A DNA stretch of 26,287 nucleotides from SOIA01 sp964346585 (lineage in GTDB: Bacteria > Acidobacteriota > Aminicenantia > Aminicenantales > Aminicenantaceae): contig CAYFVQ010000171.1 of the NCBI GenBank assembly GCA_964346585.1, forward strand, positions 1 through 26,287, given 5' to 3'. A program made the translations under genes and the position numbers. Under the pieces are notes generated by a model. That model had not been told where the DNA came from and did not search any database. It saw only the letters and a list, made by a program, of their open reading frames with translations. Of the stretch, positions 7,246 through 15,791 are shown piece after piece (position 1 is the stretch's first letter; every line of letters starts with the position of its first letter).

Positions 7246-10200
7246 ATCTCTGGAAACTACTCTTCCGCAGTCTTGCCTATTATCGCAAAACCCATCTCTG
7301 GGTCGTCCTCGGCACGATGGTCAGCACGGCCATTCTGGTCGGGGCCCTGGTCATCGGCGATTCTGTTCGCCACAGCCTTCAACAGATTGTGTTTGACAGG
7401 CTCGGAGCGACAGAGTTTGCCTTGTCTTCAGGGGATCGTTTCTTCGAAGCACGAATGGCAGATGACCTTTCGCATTCCCTGGGAACCATTGCTGTGCCTC
7501 TTCTGCAGACAAGAGGGATTGCCATAGCCGAGGGTGGGCAGCGAAGAGTCAACAACATTCAGGTGGTTGGTGTGGATTCTCGTTTTGGTGAGATTGGCGG
7601 TGCCAGAGATTTTTACAGTCAGATGGCTCCCGGTGAAACCATCGTCAATCGTCAGCTAGCCGAGAGGTTGGGGATAGAAGAAAACGATGAGATATTGCTC
7701 CGATTTCAGAAGCTGGATGTTATGCCCAAGGATGCCCTCCTGTCTTTGGATTCTGAATCCACGGTCGCCAGACGTTTTCGTGTGAGAGGCATTGCCTCGG
7801 ATTCTGAATTCGGGAGGTTTAATCTCAAGGCCGACCAAGTCACACCCAGCACCGCGTGTGTCTCTCTGTCTGTTTTGTCGCAAGAAATGGGCTTTGAACA
7901 CAGAGCAAATGTTCTGCTGGTTTCAGAGAGACCAGGAAATCCGCTGGACATCGAGGTAGTGAATGAAGCGTTTCAAGATGCTTGGACATTGGCCGATGCC
8001 GGTCTTGAATTAAAGGAAATTCTCGGCAGGAGCCTTATTGAACTCAAATCGAGCCGAGTCTTCCTGGCCCCTTCTGTTGTTGAAGCGGCATTGAATCTGA
8101 GCGGGTCTGCTCAGCCGATACTGACATATTTTATAAACGAACTGCGCCGAGGAGACAGGTCAACGCCGTATTCCTTTGTCTCTGCCCCCGGAACTCCCAT
8201 CGTTCCCCTTGAGATGAAAGATGATGAGATCATCATCAATGAATGGCTTGCCAGGGATTTACGGGCAGGAAAGGGTGACCAGATCCACTTGACCTACTAT
8301 GTTCTCGGCCCCAGACGGGATTTGGAAGAGTTGAGTTCTGGTTTCCGGGTGAAAGATGTTGTGCCGCTAAGTGGCGTTTATGCGGATGAAGATTTATTGC
8401 CTGATTTTCCCGGTTTATCCGAGGAGGAAGACTGCCGCGATTGGAATCCCGGAGTGCCTATCGATTTGAATAAAATCAGGGATAAGGATGAGGATTATTG
8501 GGACGATTACAGAGGGACTCCCAAGGCATTCGTGACTCTTGGCGCGGCTCAGGGGATGTGGGCCAACCGGTTCGGGGATGTGACCGCTGTGCGGTTTTCA
8601 GGCGTGAAAAAGAATGATGTGGAGAAGAATCTTAAGCAGGCCATAGACCCGGCCAGCCTCGGATTTATCTTCCGGGAAGTCAAAAACGAAGGAGTGCGGG
8701 CGAGTTCACAATCCGTTAACTTTGCCCAGCTTTTCCTCGGGCTAAGTTTCTTCATTATCATCGCGGCTTTGTTATTGACAAGTTTGCTGTTTGTGTTTAA
8801 CACCGAAAATCGATCCGAAGAAAACGGATTGTTCCTCGCATTGGGATTCTCCACGAAAACCGTGAAGCGGCTGGTTCTGCGAGAAGGTGCGGTGCTCGTG
8901 GTGATTGGCAGTTTGCTGGGGAGTTTTGTGGGGATTCTGTATAACCTCTTCATCCTCAAGGCGTTAGAAACAGTCTGGCGTGGGGCGGTGGGCTTCTCAG
9001 CACTCCAGATGCATTTTAAGTTATCCTCCATCCTTCTCGGTGTAGCGGCGGGTATGGGTGTTGCATTCTTCACAATATGGTTAGTGACCAGAAGACAGAT
9101 CAGTCAGTCCATTTCCGGTTTACAAAAAGGGCTGGGGGAGATAGAGACAGTGCAGAAGAAAAGGCCTCGGGCAAGTCTGTTTGTCGGCCTTTCATCCGTG
9201 ATTGCAGTCCTGTTCATCCTGGTCGCTACGGATTTTGGCAGAGGGGAAGAAGCTTTTGCTTTTTTCTTCACGGCTGGAACATTGCTTCTCGTTGGAGGAA
9301 TGGCGTTGATGAATGTCATCCTTTACAGGTTGGGGAGAGGCAAAGGCCGAACCTCCCTGAGTCCTTTTCACCTCGGGATTCGCAATAACGCAAGAAAGCG
9401 GATGCGAAGCATCACTCTGATAGGACTTCTGGCTTGCGGTTTATTCATCGTTTTCACTGTCGGCGCCAACCGTATCAATGCCCTGAAAGATGCAGGGAGA
9501 AGGGATTCAGGTACGGGTGGATTCGCACTCTATGGAGAAAGCCCTATTCCTGTTCTTTATGACCTCAACAGCCCAAAGGGAAAACAGTTCTATGGATTGG
9601 AACGCCCAGGCACTGAAGATGTGAGTATTGTCCAGTTCCGCCTGAAAGAAGGGGATGATGCGAGCTGTTTGAACCTCAATCGCGTGTCTGCCCCTCAATT
9701 GATCGGTGTCAATCCTGAGGAGCTCGCCAGGAGAAAAGCCTTCACATTTGCGCAGATAACCGATGAGGTGAATCCGGAAAATCCCTGGTCAGTCCTCGAA
9801 CAAAATGTATCGGACGAGTTAATTCCTGCGGTCGCTGATCAATCCGTCATCGTCTGGGGGCTGGGTATGGCTGTGGGTGATTCCCTAACATATCTGGATG
9901 AAAAAGGAGAGGCCTTTCAACTCAGACTCGTCGGGGGATTGGCCAATTCGGTATTTCAAGGAAAGATCATCATATCCGAAAGCGCTCTCATTCGTAAATT
10001 TCCCTCCATAAGTGGGTACCGGCTCTTTCTCGTGGATGCCCCTTTAGAAAGGATAGATGACATTCGAGAAAGCCTGTCTTGGACCATGCAGGATCTAGGT
10101 ATGGATTTGATGCCTGCCTCCACCCGTCTGGCAGAGTTCAACACGGTTCAGAACACCTATCTATCCATTTTCCTCATCCTTGGCAGTTTTGGTTTATTGC

Positions 10201-10535
10201 TGGGGAGTGTGGGATTGGGGATAGTCGTTTGGCGAAACGTCAAGGAACGTCAGGGAGAATTGGCGTTGCTCCGGGCTGTTGGTTTCACCAAGAAATCCAT
10301 TCAAGCCATTATCTTATCCGAACACCTAGCCCTTTTGATCGCAGGCATTTTTTACGGAATTCTCGCTGCATTGTTGGCGACTCTCCCATCCCTCTTGACT
10401 CCCGGAGCGGAAATCCCGTATCCTACTATACTTATAATATTAATAATTGTCGGGCTGAACGGAGTCATTTGGACGTACTCGGCGGCGTATTTTGCGACAA
10501 AAGAGGACCTTCTCCCGGCTCTAAGGAAGGAATAG
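7242..10535 (+). CDS. ABC transporter permease with two FtsX/MacB-PCD halves, 1097 aa
   Basis: The N-terminus has one membrane helix (~18-40), then a large extracytoplasmic region of about 450 residues. Three to five helices follow at ~497-519, 547-570, 595-617, 645-663 and 672-692. A new half begins at LGIRNNARKRMRS with a helix ~721-741, a second outside domain (~745-970), and three final helices ~973-995, 1027-1048 and 1060-1083. The cytosolic loops 'NTENRSEENGLFLALGFS' and 'VKERQGELALLRAVGFTKKS' are FtsX-type coupling segments. This is a LolC/LolE-like arrangement with both halves in one chain. With the overlapping ATPase gene it should form an inner-membrane machine acting on a periplasmic or lipid-anchored substrate. 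The neighbouring lipoprotein and exported propellers are obvious candidate substrates or partners, but that is inference from position only. Confidence 0.9.
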   Translation: MNLWKLLFRSLAYYRKTHLWVVLGTMVSTAILVGALVIGDSVRHSLQQIVFDRLGATEFALSSGDRFFEARMADDLSHSLGTIAVPLLQTRGIAIAEGGQRRVNNIQVVGVDSRFGEIGGARDFYSQMAPGETIVNRQLAERLGIEENDEILLRFQKLDVMPKDALLSLDSESTVARRFRVRGIASDSEFGRFNLKADQVTPSTACVSLSVLSQEMGFEHRANVLLVSERPGNPLDIEVVNEAFQDAWTLADAGLELKEILGRSLIELKSSRVFLAPSVVEAALNLSGSAQPILTYFINELRRGDRSTPYSFVSAPGTPIVPLEMKDDEIIINEWLARDLRAGKGDQIHLTYYVLGPRRDLEELSSGFRVKDVVPLSGVYADEDLLPDFPGLSEEEDCRDWNPGVPIDLNKIRDKDEDYWDDYRGTPKAFVTLGAAQGMWANRFGDVTAVRFSGVKKNDVEKNLKQAIDPASLGFIFREVKNEGVRASSQSVNFAQLFLGLSFFIIIAALLLTSLLFVFNTENRSEENGLFLALGFSTKTVKRLVLREGAVLVVIGSLLGSFVGILYNLFILKALETVWRGAVGFSALQMHFKLSSILLGVAAGMGVAFFTIWLVTRRQISQSISGLQKGLGEIETVQKKRPRASLFVGLSSVIAVLFILVATDFGRGEEAFAFFFTAGTLLLVGGMALMNVILYRLGRGKGRTSLSPFHLGIRNNARKRMRSITLIGLLACGLFIVFTVGANRINALKDAGRRDSGTGGFALYGESPIPVLYDLNSPKGKQFYGLERPGTEDVSIVQFRLKEGDDASCLNLNRVSAPQLIGVNPEELARRKAFTFAQITDEVNPENPWSVLEQNVSDELIPAVADQSVIVWGLGMAVGDSLTYLDEKGEAFQLRLVGGLANSVFQGKIIISESALIRKFPSISGYRLFLVDAPLERIDDIRESLSWTMQDLGMDLMPASTRLAEFNTVQNTYLSIFLILGSFGLLLGSVGLGIVVWRNVKERQGELALLRAVGFTKKSIQAIILSEHLALLIAGIFYGILAALLATLPSLLTPGAEIPYPTILIILIIVGLNGVIWTYSAAYFATKEDLLPALRKE

Positions 10536-10595
10536 TCATTTTAAAAGTCTAAAGAGAATGTGTGAAATGAATAAAACGCAACATGGAGGAACATC

Positions 10596-11969
10596 ATGAA
10601 GAGAAAGGTCATCTACTCTGCCTTGATGCTAGCTGTTTGGCTGACTGCTGGTTTTGTCCAGGCACAGGAGAACTGGCCTCACTGGCGAGGTCCTCTTCAC
10701 AACGGAATCAGTGATTCCACCGGCCTTCCCATGAAGTGGAGCCTGACGGAGAACATAGTCTGGAAGACACCTTTGCCGTCATGGAGTGCCGCCACTCCGA
10801 TCATTTGGGGTGACCGCATATTCATCACCTCTCCCTCCAAACCTGAGCCGAAACCCGAGCCTCCAGATCAGAAACAACCAGAACAGAAGCAAGAACAGAG
10901 AAGACGCAGGAGACCCAGCCTTGATCCTGGAGGTCCGAAGCTGTTCCTGTTCTGCATTTCTAAAAAAGATGGCCAGATTCTCTGGCAGCGTGAGCTGGAC
11001 GATAAAAATCAGATTCACCGCAAGCAAAACGATGCCACACCTTCACCCGTCACTGACGGGAAGCATGTCTGGGTGGTCACGGGTACGGGTAAAATCACCG
11101 CATTCGACATGAAGGGCAAGCAAATCTGGAAGAAGGATATTCAGCAGGAGTACGGTCCGTTCGGTCATAATTGGGGTTATGGTTCTTCACCCTTGTTGCA
11201 TGACGGCAGTCTGATCGTTGAGGTCCTGCATGGCATGCGAACAGACGACCCCTCTTATATTGTTTCTTTCCATGCAAGGACAGGTAAGGTTCAATGGAGG
11301 CAGGAACGGCCAACAGATGCACAGAGGGAATCCCCGGATGCGTACACAACACCGGTTCTTCTTCAACATAAGGGTAAAACCCTGATCGTTATTTCAGGAG
11401 GGGACTACGTCACAGGACATGACTTTAAAACGGGAAAAGAGATTTGGCGGGCAGCCGGTTTGAATCCTTTGAAGCGATCCAATTATCGTGTTGTCCCCAC
11501 TCCCATCATCGTTGATGGGTTGATCTACGCCCCAACCCGAAAAAATCCTCTTTTGGCGCTGAAAGTCGGCGGGACGGGCGATATCACAGAAAGCCATCTA
11601 GTCTGGAAGTATGAGGGATCAGGGGCTCCGGATGTTCCTTCTCCAATAAGTGACGGAAAATATTTTTACATGGTTGATGATCGTGGATTGGTGACATGTT
11701 TGGACGCAAAGACAGGAACAGTGATCTGGGGACCTGAGGCAACAACCGAAGGTATCGTGAGCGCGTCTCCGGTTCTCTCTGAAGGTAAGCTTTATATCTT
11801 GAACGAAAAAGCTGTGACTTCGATCGTTTCTGTGGGATTGGAATTCAAACTGCTGGAGACAAATGAGCTGGACGGAACGTACACACTCGCGTCACCCGCT
11901 GTTTCCGGATCCCAGCTCTTTATCCGGACTTCGACACACTTGTATTGCATCGAAGAAAAGCCTAAATAG
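10596..11969 (+). CDS. Exported PQQ-like beta-propeller protein, 457 aa (tandem paralogue 1)
   Basis: A Sec signal peptide (MKRK, a hydrophobic stretch, then FVQAQ) is followed by WPHWRGPLHNG, the conserved front of this propeller group, and by repeated blades (for example GQILWQREL, GKQIWKKDI, GKVQWRQER, GKEIWRAAG, GTVIWGPEA). It ends HLYCIEEKPK. About 35 residues after FITS (~80-115) form a low-complexity insertion rich in P, K, Q, E with five arginines in a row, sitting inside the first blade. There is no lipobox. Good Shine-Dalgarno GGAGGA precedes the ATG. The gene lies 60 bases after the permease gene and 103 bases before its paralogue. A role in carbohydrate or quinoprotein-type oxidation cannot be claimed from sequence. 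Confidence 0.88.
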   Translation: MKRKVIYSALMLAVWLTAGFVQAQENWPHWRGPLHNGISDSTGLPMKWSLTENIVWKTPLPSWSAATPIIWGDRIFITSPSKPEPKPEPPDQKQPEQKQEQRRRRRPSLDPGGPKLFLFCISKKDGQILWQRELDDKNQIHRKQNDATPSPVTDGKHVWVVTGTGKITAFDMKGKQIWKKDIQQEYGPFGHNWGYGSSPLLHDGSLIVEVLHGMRTDDPSYIVSFHARTGKVQWRQERPTDAQRESPDAYTTPVLLQHKGKTLIVISGGDYVTGHDFKTGKEIWRAAGLNPLKRSNYRVVPTPIIVDGLIYAPTRKNPLLALKVGGTGDITESHLVWKYEGSGAPDVPSPISDGKYFYMVDDRGLVTCLDAKTGTVIWGPEATTEGIVSASPVLSEGKLYILNEKAVTSIVSVGLEFKLLETNELDGTYTLASPAVSGSQLFIRTSTHLYCIEEKPK

Positions 11970-12072
11970 TCTGACAAAATCGCACCAGCTTTTTCTACGG
12001 GAAGGTAAAGTCCTGTTTCATGTGAAATAACTGGATAAAATTCGATTGAAAATGAAAAGGAGTAAAAAAGGG

Positions 12073-13416
12073 ATGAAAAAAATTGCAGTTTTGGTGGCAT
12101 TTGCGTTTGTCTTTACGAGTCTGTTTTTTGCAGCAGGAAAATTTGCGGATTATGAGAAATACTGGCACCAATGGCGCGGGCCTTACATGACGGGTGTATC
12201 ACCCAATGGGAATCCTCCCCTCGAGTGGAGTGAGACGAAGAACTTAAAATGGAAAATCTCCATTCCCGGAAAGGGCCATGCCTCTCCTGTCATCTGGGGA
12301 GACCAAATATTCATATTGACAGCCATTGAGACCGATAAAGATACTCAAGAAGTTGAAGAAAGTGAGCCTCCCCAGCAGGCTCATCGCGGCATGCCCGTTA
12401 ACAGAACCACAAAGGTGCATAAATTTGTCATTTTTGCGATCAACCGGCATGAAGGAAAAATTCTCTGGCAGCGGACAGTCAAAGAAGAGGCCCCTCAAGA
12501 GGGGACACATGAAATGGGCAGCTGGGCTTCGCATTCACCGGTGACGGATGGGGAGCATGTCTATGCCTACTTTGGTTCTCGAGGTTTGTTTTGTTTTGAT
12601 ATGCAAGGAACCCTCATATGGGAGCGGGATTTTGGCCAACTGAATAAAAGGATGAATTTTGGTGAAGGAAGCTCGCCCGCACTTCATGGGGATAGAATCA
12701 TTGTCAACTGGGATCATGAAGGGCAATCGTTTATTATCGCTCTGGATAAAAAAACAGGCAAAGATATCTGGAAAGTCGATCGAGATGAAGGAACTTCGTG
12801 GGCCACGCCTCTTGTTGTCGAGAATGACGGGAAGCTCCAGGTCGTCACCAGCGCCACTAAGCTTGTACGGAGTTATGACTTTAACACGGGAAGATTGCTC
12901 TGGGAATGCAGTGGAATGACTCAGAATGCCATCCCGTCGCCCTTGGCGGCTGATGGAATGCTCTATGTCATGAGCGGCTTTCGGGGGAATGCCCTGTTGG
13001 CCATCGACCTCTCCAAAGCCAAAGGCGACATCGTCAATTCAGACGCCATTGTCTGGCAACATGATAAAGACACACCTTATGCACCTTCAGGAATGCTTTT
13101 TGATAACAAACTGTATTTTTTCCGGAGCAACAATGGGATCCTTTCCTGTTTTGATGCTAGGACAGGGAAGGAATACTACAGCGGCCAGAGACTCGAGGGA
13201 ATGGGAAATGTATTTGCTTCACCAGTCGGTGCTCAAGACCGAGTGTATGTCGTTGGCCAAAAAGGCACCATGTATGTGATTAAGCACGGTCCTGAGTTTG
13301 AAATTCTTGCCAAGAACACACTGGATGATAATTTTAGTGCCTCACCTGCGGTCGTGGGCAATACGCTTTACTTGCGCGGGTATAAAAATCTTTACTGTGT
13401 AGAAGAGAAAAACTGA
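12073..13416 (+). CDS. Exported PQQ-like beta-propeller protein, 447 aa (tandem paralogue 2)
   Basis: This is the same layout as the gene just upstream: signal peptide (MKKIAVLVAFAFVFTSLFFAAG), then WHQWRGPYMTG, ASPVIWGDQIFIL in blade 1, and repeated 'GKILWQR', 'GTLIWERDF', 'GKDIWKVDR', 'GRLLWECSG' strands, ending LYCVEEKN. The insertion in the first blade is here acidic (TDKDTQEVEESEPP). I chose ATG 12073 rather than TTG 12046 or ATG 12052 because AGGAG at 12058-12062 lies 10 bases upstream of it, and this removes a highly charged extension before the signal peptide. It is the last + gene of the run and converges on the DGC gene. It arose by duplication with the 10596 gene, and probably also with the gene cut off at base 1. 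Confidence 0.88.
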   Translation: MKKIAVLVAFAFVFTSLFFAAGKFADYEKYWHQWRGPYMTGVSPNGNPPLEWSETKNLKWKISIPGKGHASPVIWGDQIFILTAIETDKDTQEVEESEPPQQAHRGMPVNRTTKVHKFVIFAINRHEGKILWQRTVKEEAPQEGTHEMGSWASHSPVTDGEHVYAYFGSRGLFCFDMQGTLIWERDFGQLNKRMNFGEGSSPALHGDRIIVNWDHEGQSFIIALDKKTGKDIWKVDRDEGTSWATPLVVENDGKLQVVTSATKLVRSYDFNTGRLLWECSGMTQNAIPSPLAADGMLYVMSGFRGNALLAIDLSKAKGDIVNSDAIVWQHDKDTPYAPSGMLFDNKLYFFRSNNGILSCFDARTGKEYYSGQRLEGMGNVFASPVGAQDRVYVVGQKGTMYVIKHGPEFEILAKNTLDDNFSASPAVVGNTLYLRGYKNLYCVEEKN

Positions 13417-13463
13417 TCTGAATTTGAAGTTTTTTTTGAAGAATCGTTATAACGAGCGGGGCA

Positions 13464-13841
13464 TCACGATCCCAGCTTGTCCAGTGCGGCCCTGACCACT
13501 GTTGCGATATTTTCATCTGTTGCAGGAGATTTGCCTTTTTCCAAACCAAGTTCTGTCACTTTCATATGCTCAAATTCAGTAAAACCGGCCTCTTCAAGGC
13601 AGAGTTTAGTGCAATCAAGCGGACACCCATCTATAGCCAGGATTTTAGCCGCATCTCTAGTGGATTTCATGATTCCGCTCACTCGTCCTCCGATACCGGC
13701 AAGGCAGAACATCTTCCCCGCTCCTTCTGAAGTCAGTTGTCTTGCGGCCAAATCCGAGATAGCTCCCACGTCAGCCGCTCCTGAACAAGCGAAAATCAGT
13801 GTTGGCCCAGCAGTACAGAGATTTTTCTTTGAATCGCTCAT
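13464..13841 (-). CDS. Small cysteine-rich DGC-domain (putative zinc-binding) protein, 125 aa
   Basis: The protein matches the pattern of the DGC family: an N-terminal FACSGAADVG segment, C46 in MFCLAGIGG, and DGCPLDCTKLCLEE with C73, C77 and C81. Other cysteines are C9 and C19. The family is small and proposed to bind zinc; its function is not established to my knowledge. The start is supported by AAGGAGG five or so bases upstream on the minus strand. It is a stand-alone gene convergent with the propeller operon (47 bases between stops). No helices or signal are seen, so it is cytoplasmic. Confidence 0.82.
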   Translation of the reverse strand: MSDSKKNLCTAGPTLIFACSGAADVGAISDLAARQLTSEGAGKMFCLAGIGGRVSGIMKSTRDAAKILAIDGCPLDCTKLCLEEAGFTEFEHMKVTELGLEKGKSPATDENIATVVRAALDKLGS

Positions 13842-13948
13842 CCAATCCTCCTTGAGTGAGTTAATGCTTTAAAGATTTTTGTTCCTGTCTCGATAGATCA
13901 ATATGCTTTTATTTCGTTTTGAATTTGACAGAATATCAGAATAAAGAC

Positions 13949-13972
13949 GGCTGGTGAAGCAGCCCCTTTTTT
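13949..13972. terminator. Possible intrinsic terminator between two minus-strand genes
   Basis: GGCTG (13949-13953) and CAGCC (13960-13964) form a 5-bp stem with a 6-base loop. Read on the plus strand it is followed by CC and six T. Read on the minus strand it is followed by GTCTTTATT, so it could end the transcript of the VOC gene upstream of it on that strand. The stem is short, so this is weak. No plus-strand gene that would need it is visible. Confidence 0.3.
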
Positions 13973-14032
13973 GAGAGGGACACTTATTGCATTTAAGAAT
14001 AACCGAGAATTTATCGTTGATCCAATCATTTT

Positions 14033-14425
14033 CTAAGCACTAACGACTTGATAGAGCTGTATGAGGTTACCGCAAGTATCATCAAATACAGCAATGGTTG
14101 TCGGTCCTGTCTGTGTGGGTTCCATCGTGAACTCCACACCCAACTTTTTCATTCTTTCGTACTCTTTTTGTACATCCTCCACAGCAAATGCCGTTAAAGG
14201 GATGCCTTGCTTAACAAGAGCGGATTGGAATGCCTTGGCCGCTGGATTGCTGTTTGGCTCAAGAACGAGCTCAGTACCATCAGGCTCCTCGGGCGAGACG
14301 ACTGTTAGCCATTTGAATTCCCCTAAGGGTATCTCTGTTTTTTTGACAAAGCCTAAAACCTCTGTATAGAACTTGAGGGCCTTGTCTTGATCTTCCACAA
14401 AGACACTATTTAACTTAATCTTCAT
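14033..14425 (-). CDS. VOC-superfamily (glyoxalase/bleomycin-resistance fold) protein, 130 aa
   Basis: The two beta-alpha-beta-beta-beta modules are recognisable: LNSVFVEDQDKALKFYTEVL with ELVLEP at the end of module 1, then LTAFAVEDVQKEYERMKKLG with the closing DDTCGNLIQLYQ, the family's 'D..GN...L.Q' signature. The usual metal-ligand positions of glyoxalase I are not all conserved: the first strand has S where H or Q is common, and the last strand has Q where E is common. I would not assign an enzyme activity. GGAGGT precedes the ATG on the minus strand. It is a single-gene unit with its own upstream region. Confidence 0.85.
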   Translation of the reverse strand: MKIKLNSVFVEDQDKALKFYTEVLGFVKKTEIPLGEFKWLTVVSPEEPDGTELVLEPNSNPAAKAFQSALVKQGIPLTAFAVEDVQKEYERMKKLGVEFTMEPTQTGPTTIAVFDDTCGNLIQLYQVVSA

Positions 14426-14521
14426 CGGTACCTCCGAGTTGTTATTTACTCATAAGTTAAAGCCAAAACACCGCTTAGGGCCGAGACGTTGATTCAGGAA
14501 TGTTCCGACTTTAACATTAAT

Positions 14522-14567
14522 ATTATATCAATTCAAGATGGGAATGAGCTGATTTCTGGGCTCATTC
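14522..14567 (-). promoter_or_regulatory. Candidate promoter with overlapping inverted-repeat operator for the VOC gene
   Basis: On the minus strand a perfect TATAAT lies at 14527-14522. Its -35 position (14550-14545, 17-base spacer) has a poor match to consensus, but falls within a perfect 8-bp inverted repeat, GAATGAGC (14542-14549) and GCTCATTC (14560-14567), with a 10-base spacer. The repeat has no following T-run and so is not a terminator. A repressor or activator site is plausible. The expected transcript leader to the VOC start would be about 90 bases. Confidence 0.35.
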
Positions 14568-14723
14568 ATGCTGGCCATTGTAGCCTCTATATCATGCCTC
14601 TTTCGGGTGAAAGATAAAAAAAACAAGCTTAAGCAATAATCAGAAAGCCGCGATGAATTTTTTAATTATCGACGAGCTCCTTATACAGAAAATGAATGCT
14701 CTTATTCCACCATCTGACTCATA

Positions 14724-14736
14724 GTAAACTGTTTAC
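14724..14736. repeat. Perfect 13-base palindrome GTAAAC-T-GTTTAC
   Basis: Two 6-base arms around a single central T lie 14 bases past the stop codon of the aldo/keto reductase gene; a second palindrome GTTTAAAC (14749-14756) overlaps that stop. The form is similar to binding sites of dimeric helix-turn-helix regulators. There is no promoter or start nearby to regulate, so its role is unclear. Confidence 0.3.
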
Positions 14737-14750
14737 AGAGGAGAGAGTGT

Positions 14751-15785
14751 TTAAACATGATGGCTCAGGTCTCCCGAGGCAGTGAGGAATGGCGGCTTGC
14801 GATATTCATCACCGCAGTCTCCAGGGATTGGCTGCAGTTTTGCCAGAGCGCCACCAATTTCGGACAAACTCCTATCATCAAGAGAGAATTGGAACAAGCG
14901 CAAGTTGTCTTGTATATGCTCGCTTTCTCCGAGTCGCGCGCCGATGATAACTCCCCCCACCATGCGTTGTTCAAGAATATAGCGGCAAGCCACATTAGCC
15001 ACAGATACACTTTGTCTTTTGGCGACACAATCGACGACCAACAAGAGATTCTGGAAAGCTTCCCAACCGCCCGCCGTATCAATGAATCGTTTGTACTTCA
15101 TCTGCGACCAGGATTTCAACTCTTCCCATTCCGGTTCAGGTTTTCCAAGCCATCGTTCTGTTAGGAAGCCACCCGCAACTGTGCCAAAAGCCAGTAGCTT
15201 GATCCCGTACTGTTGGCAGAGTCGGATCATGCTCTCCTTAGCGCGTTGATCAAGAAGTGAAAAGCATACCTGATTGGAAACGATCTTTATTCCACTGTTT
15301 ATCACTTTGCGCAGGTGCTCAGTATCGAAGTTGGTCAAGCCAAGATGACGTATAAGTCCTTCTTCCCTAAAATCTTGCAACCAAAGCAGGCAATCCATCC
15401 AGTTGGGATCGGCATAGTTCCAGGTATGAAACTGCAAGAGGTCCAGTCGATCAGTCATCATGCGATCGAGTGAGCGCTGTACTGCCGCCCGCGCATCATC
15501 CTTGGTCACAGGACCAGGCTTTGGTACCCATTTGGTGAGAAGTTGTAGGCTGGGACCCTGTTGTTGCAAGAACCGGCCGGCAATTTCTTCTGCTGAGCCA
15601 TAATGATCTGCCATATCAAAGGTAGTGAAGCCGGCATCCGCATAAGACACCATGGCCAATGCCGCTTGATTGAGATCCACTTTGCGGCCTTCTCGTTCCA
15701 TGTCGGCAATCTGCCATAATCCTGTCAGGACTCGGGATATACTGAAACCTGGAGCCAACTCACAACGCTCTATGCTATTCCTCAT
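14751..15785 (-). CDS. Aldo/keto reductase, 344 aa
   Basis: The TIM-barrel family tetrad can be placed: D57 and Y62 in FDMADHYGSAEEIAG, K85 in LLTKWVPKPG, and H120 in LDLLQFHTW. The later segments GLIRHLGLTNFDTEHL, SNQVCFSLLDQRA and the NADPH-binding C-terminal region (IIGARLGESEHIQDN) also match. The known family role is NAD(P)H-dependent reduction of carbonyl substrates; the substrate here is unknown. AAGGA precedes the ATG, and the start is 6 bases after the stop of the APC permease gene, so the two are probably co-transcribed and may deal with the same amine or amino acid-derived compound (inference). Confidence 0.9.
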   Translation of the reverse strand: MRNSIERCELAPGFSISRVLTGLWQIADMEREGRKVDLNQAALAMVSYADAGFTTFDMADHYGSAEEIAGRFLQQQGPSLQLLTKWVPKPGPVTKDDARAAVQRSLDRMMTDRLDLLQFHTWNYADPNWMDCLLWLQDFREEGLIRHLGLTNFDTEHLRKVINSGIKIVSNQVCFSLLDQRAKESMIRLCQQYGIKLLAFGTVAGGFLTERWLGKPEPEWEELKSWSQMKYKRFIDTAGGWEAFQNLLLVVDCVAKRQSVSVANVACRYILEQRMVGGVIIGARLGESEHIQDNLRLFQFSLDDRSLSEIGGALAKLQPIPGDCGDEYRKPPFLTASGDLSHHV

Positions 15786-15791
15786 AATAAA

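Larger units (their letters stand above)
14426..14750. other. Intergenic region (325 bases) upstream of the VOC gene and downstream of the aldo/keto reductase gene
   Basis: No convincing gene is seen. It holds the candidate promoter/operator at 14522-14567 for the VOC gene and a 13-base palindrome at 14724-14736 near the reductase stop codon. A short CTTTC/GAAAG hairpin near 14602-14617 is followed by an A-run on the plus strand, which is not terminator-like on either strand. Confidence 0.5.

Noticed and set aside
4120..13416. Reading the propeller proteins as PQQ-dependent alcohol or glucose dehydrogenases
   Set aside because: They show generic PQQ-like blade repeats, but I see no dehydrogenase-specific signature such as adjacent active-site cysteines or a cytochrome c domain, and no PQQ synthesis genes are in view.
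13445..13454. Palindrome CGTTATAACG between the converging propeller and DGC genes as a terminator
   Set aside because: It has no loop and no following T-run on either strand, so it cannot act as an intrinsic terminator.
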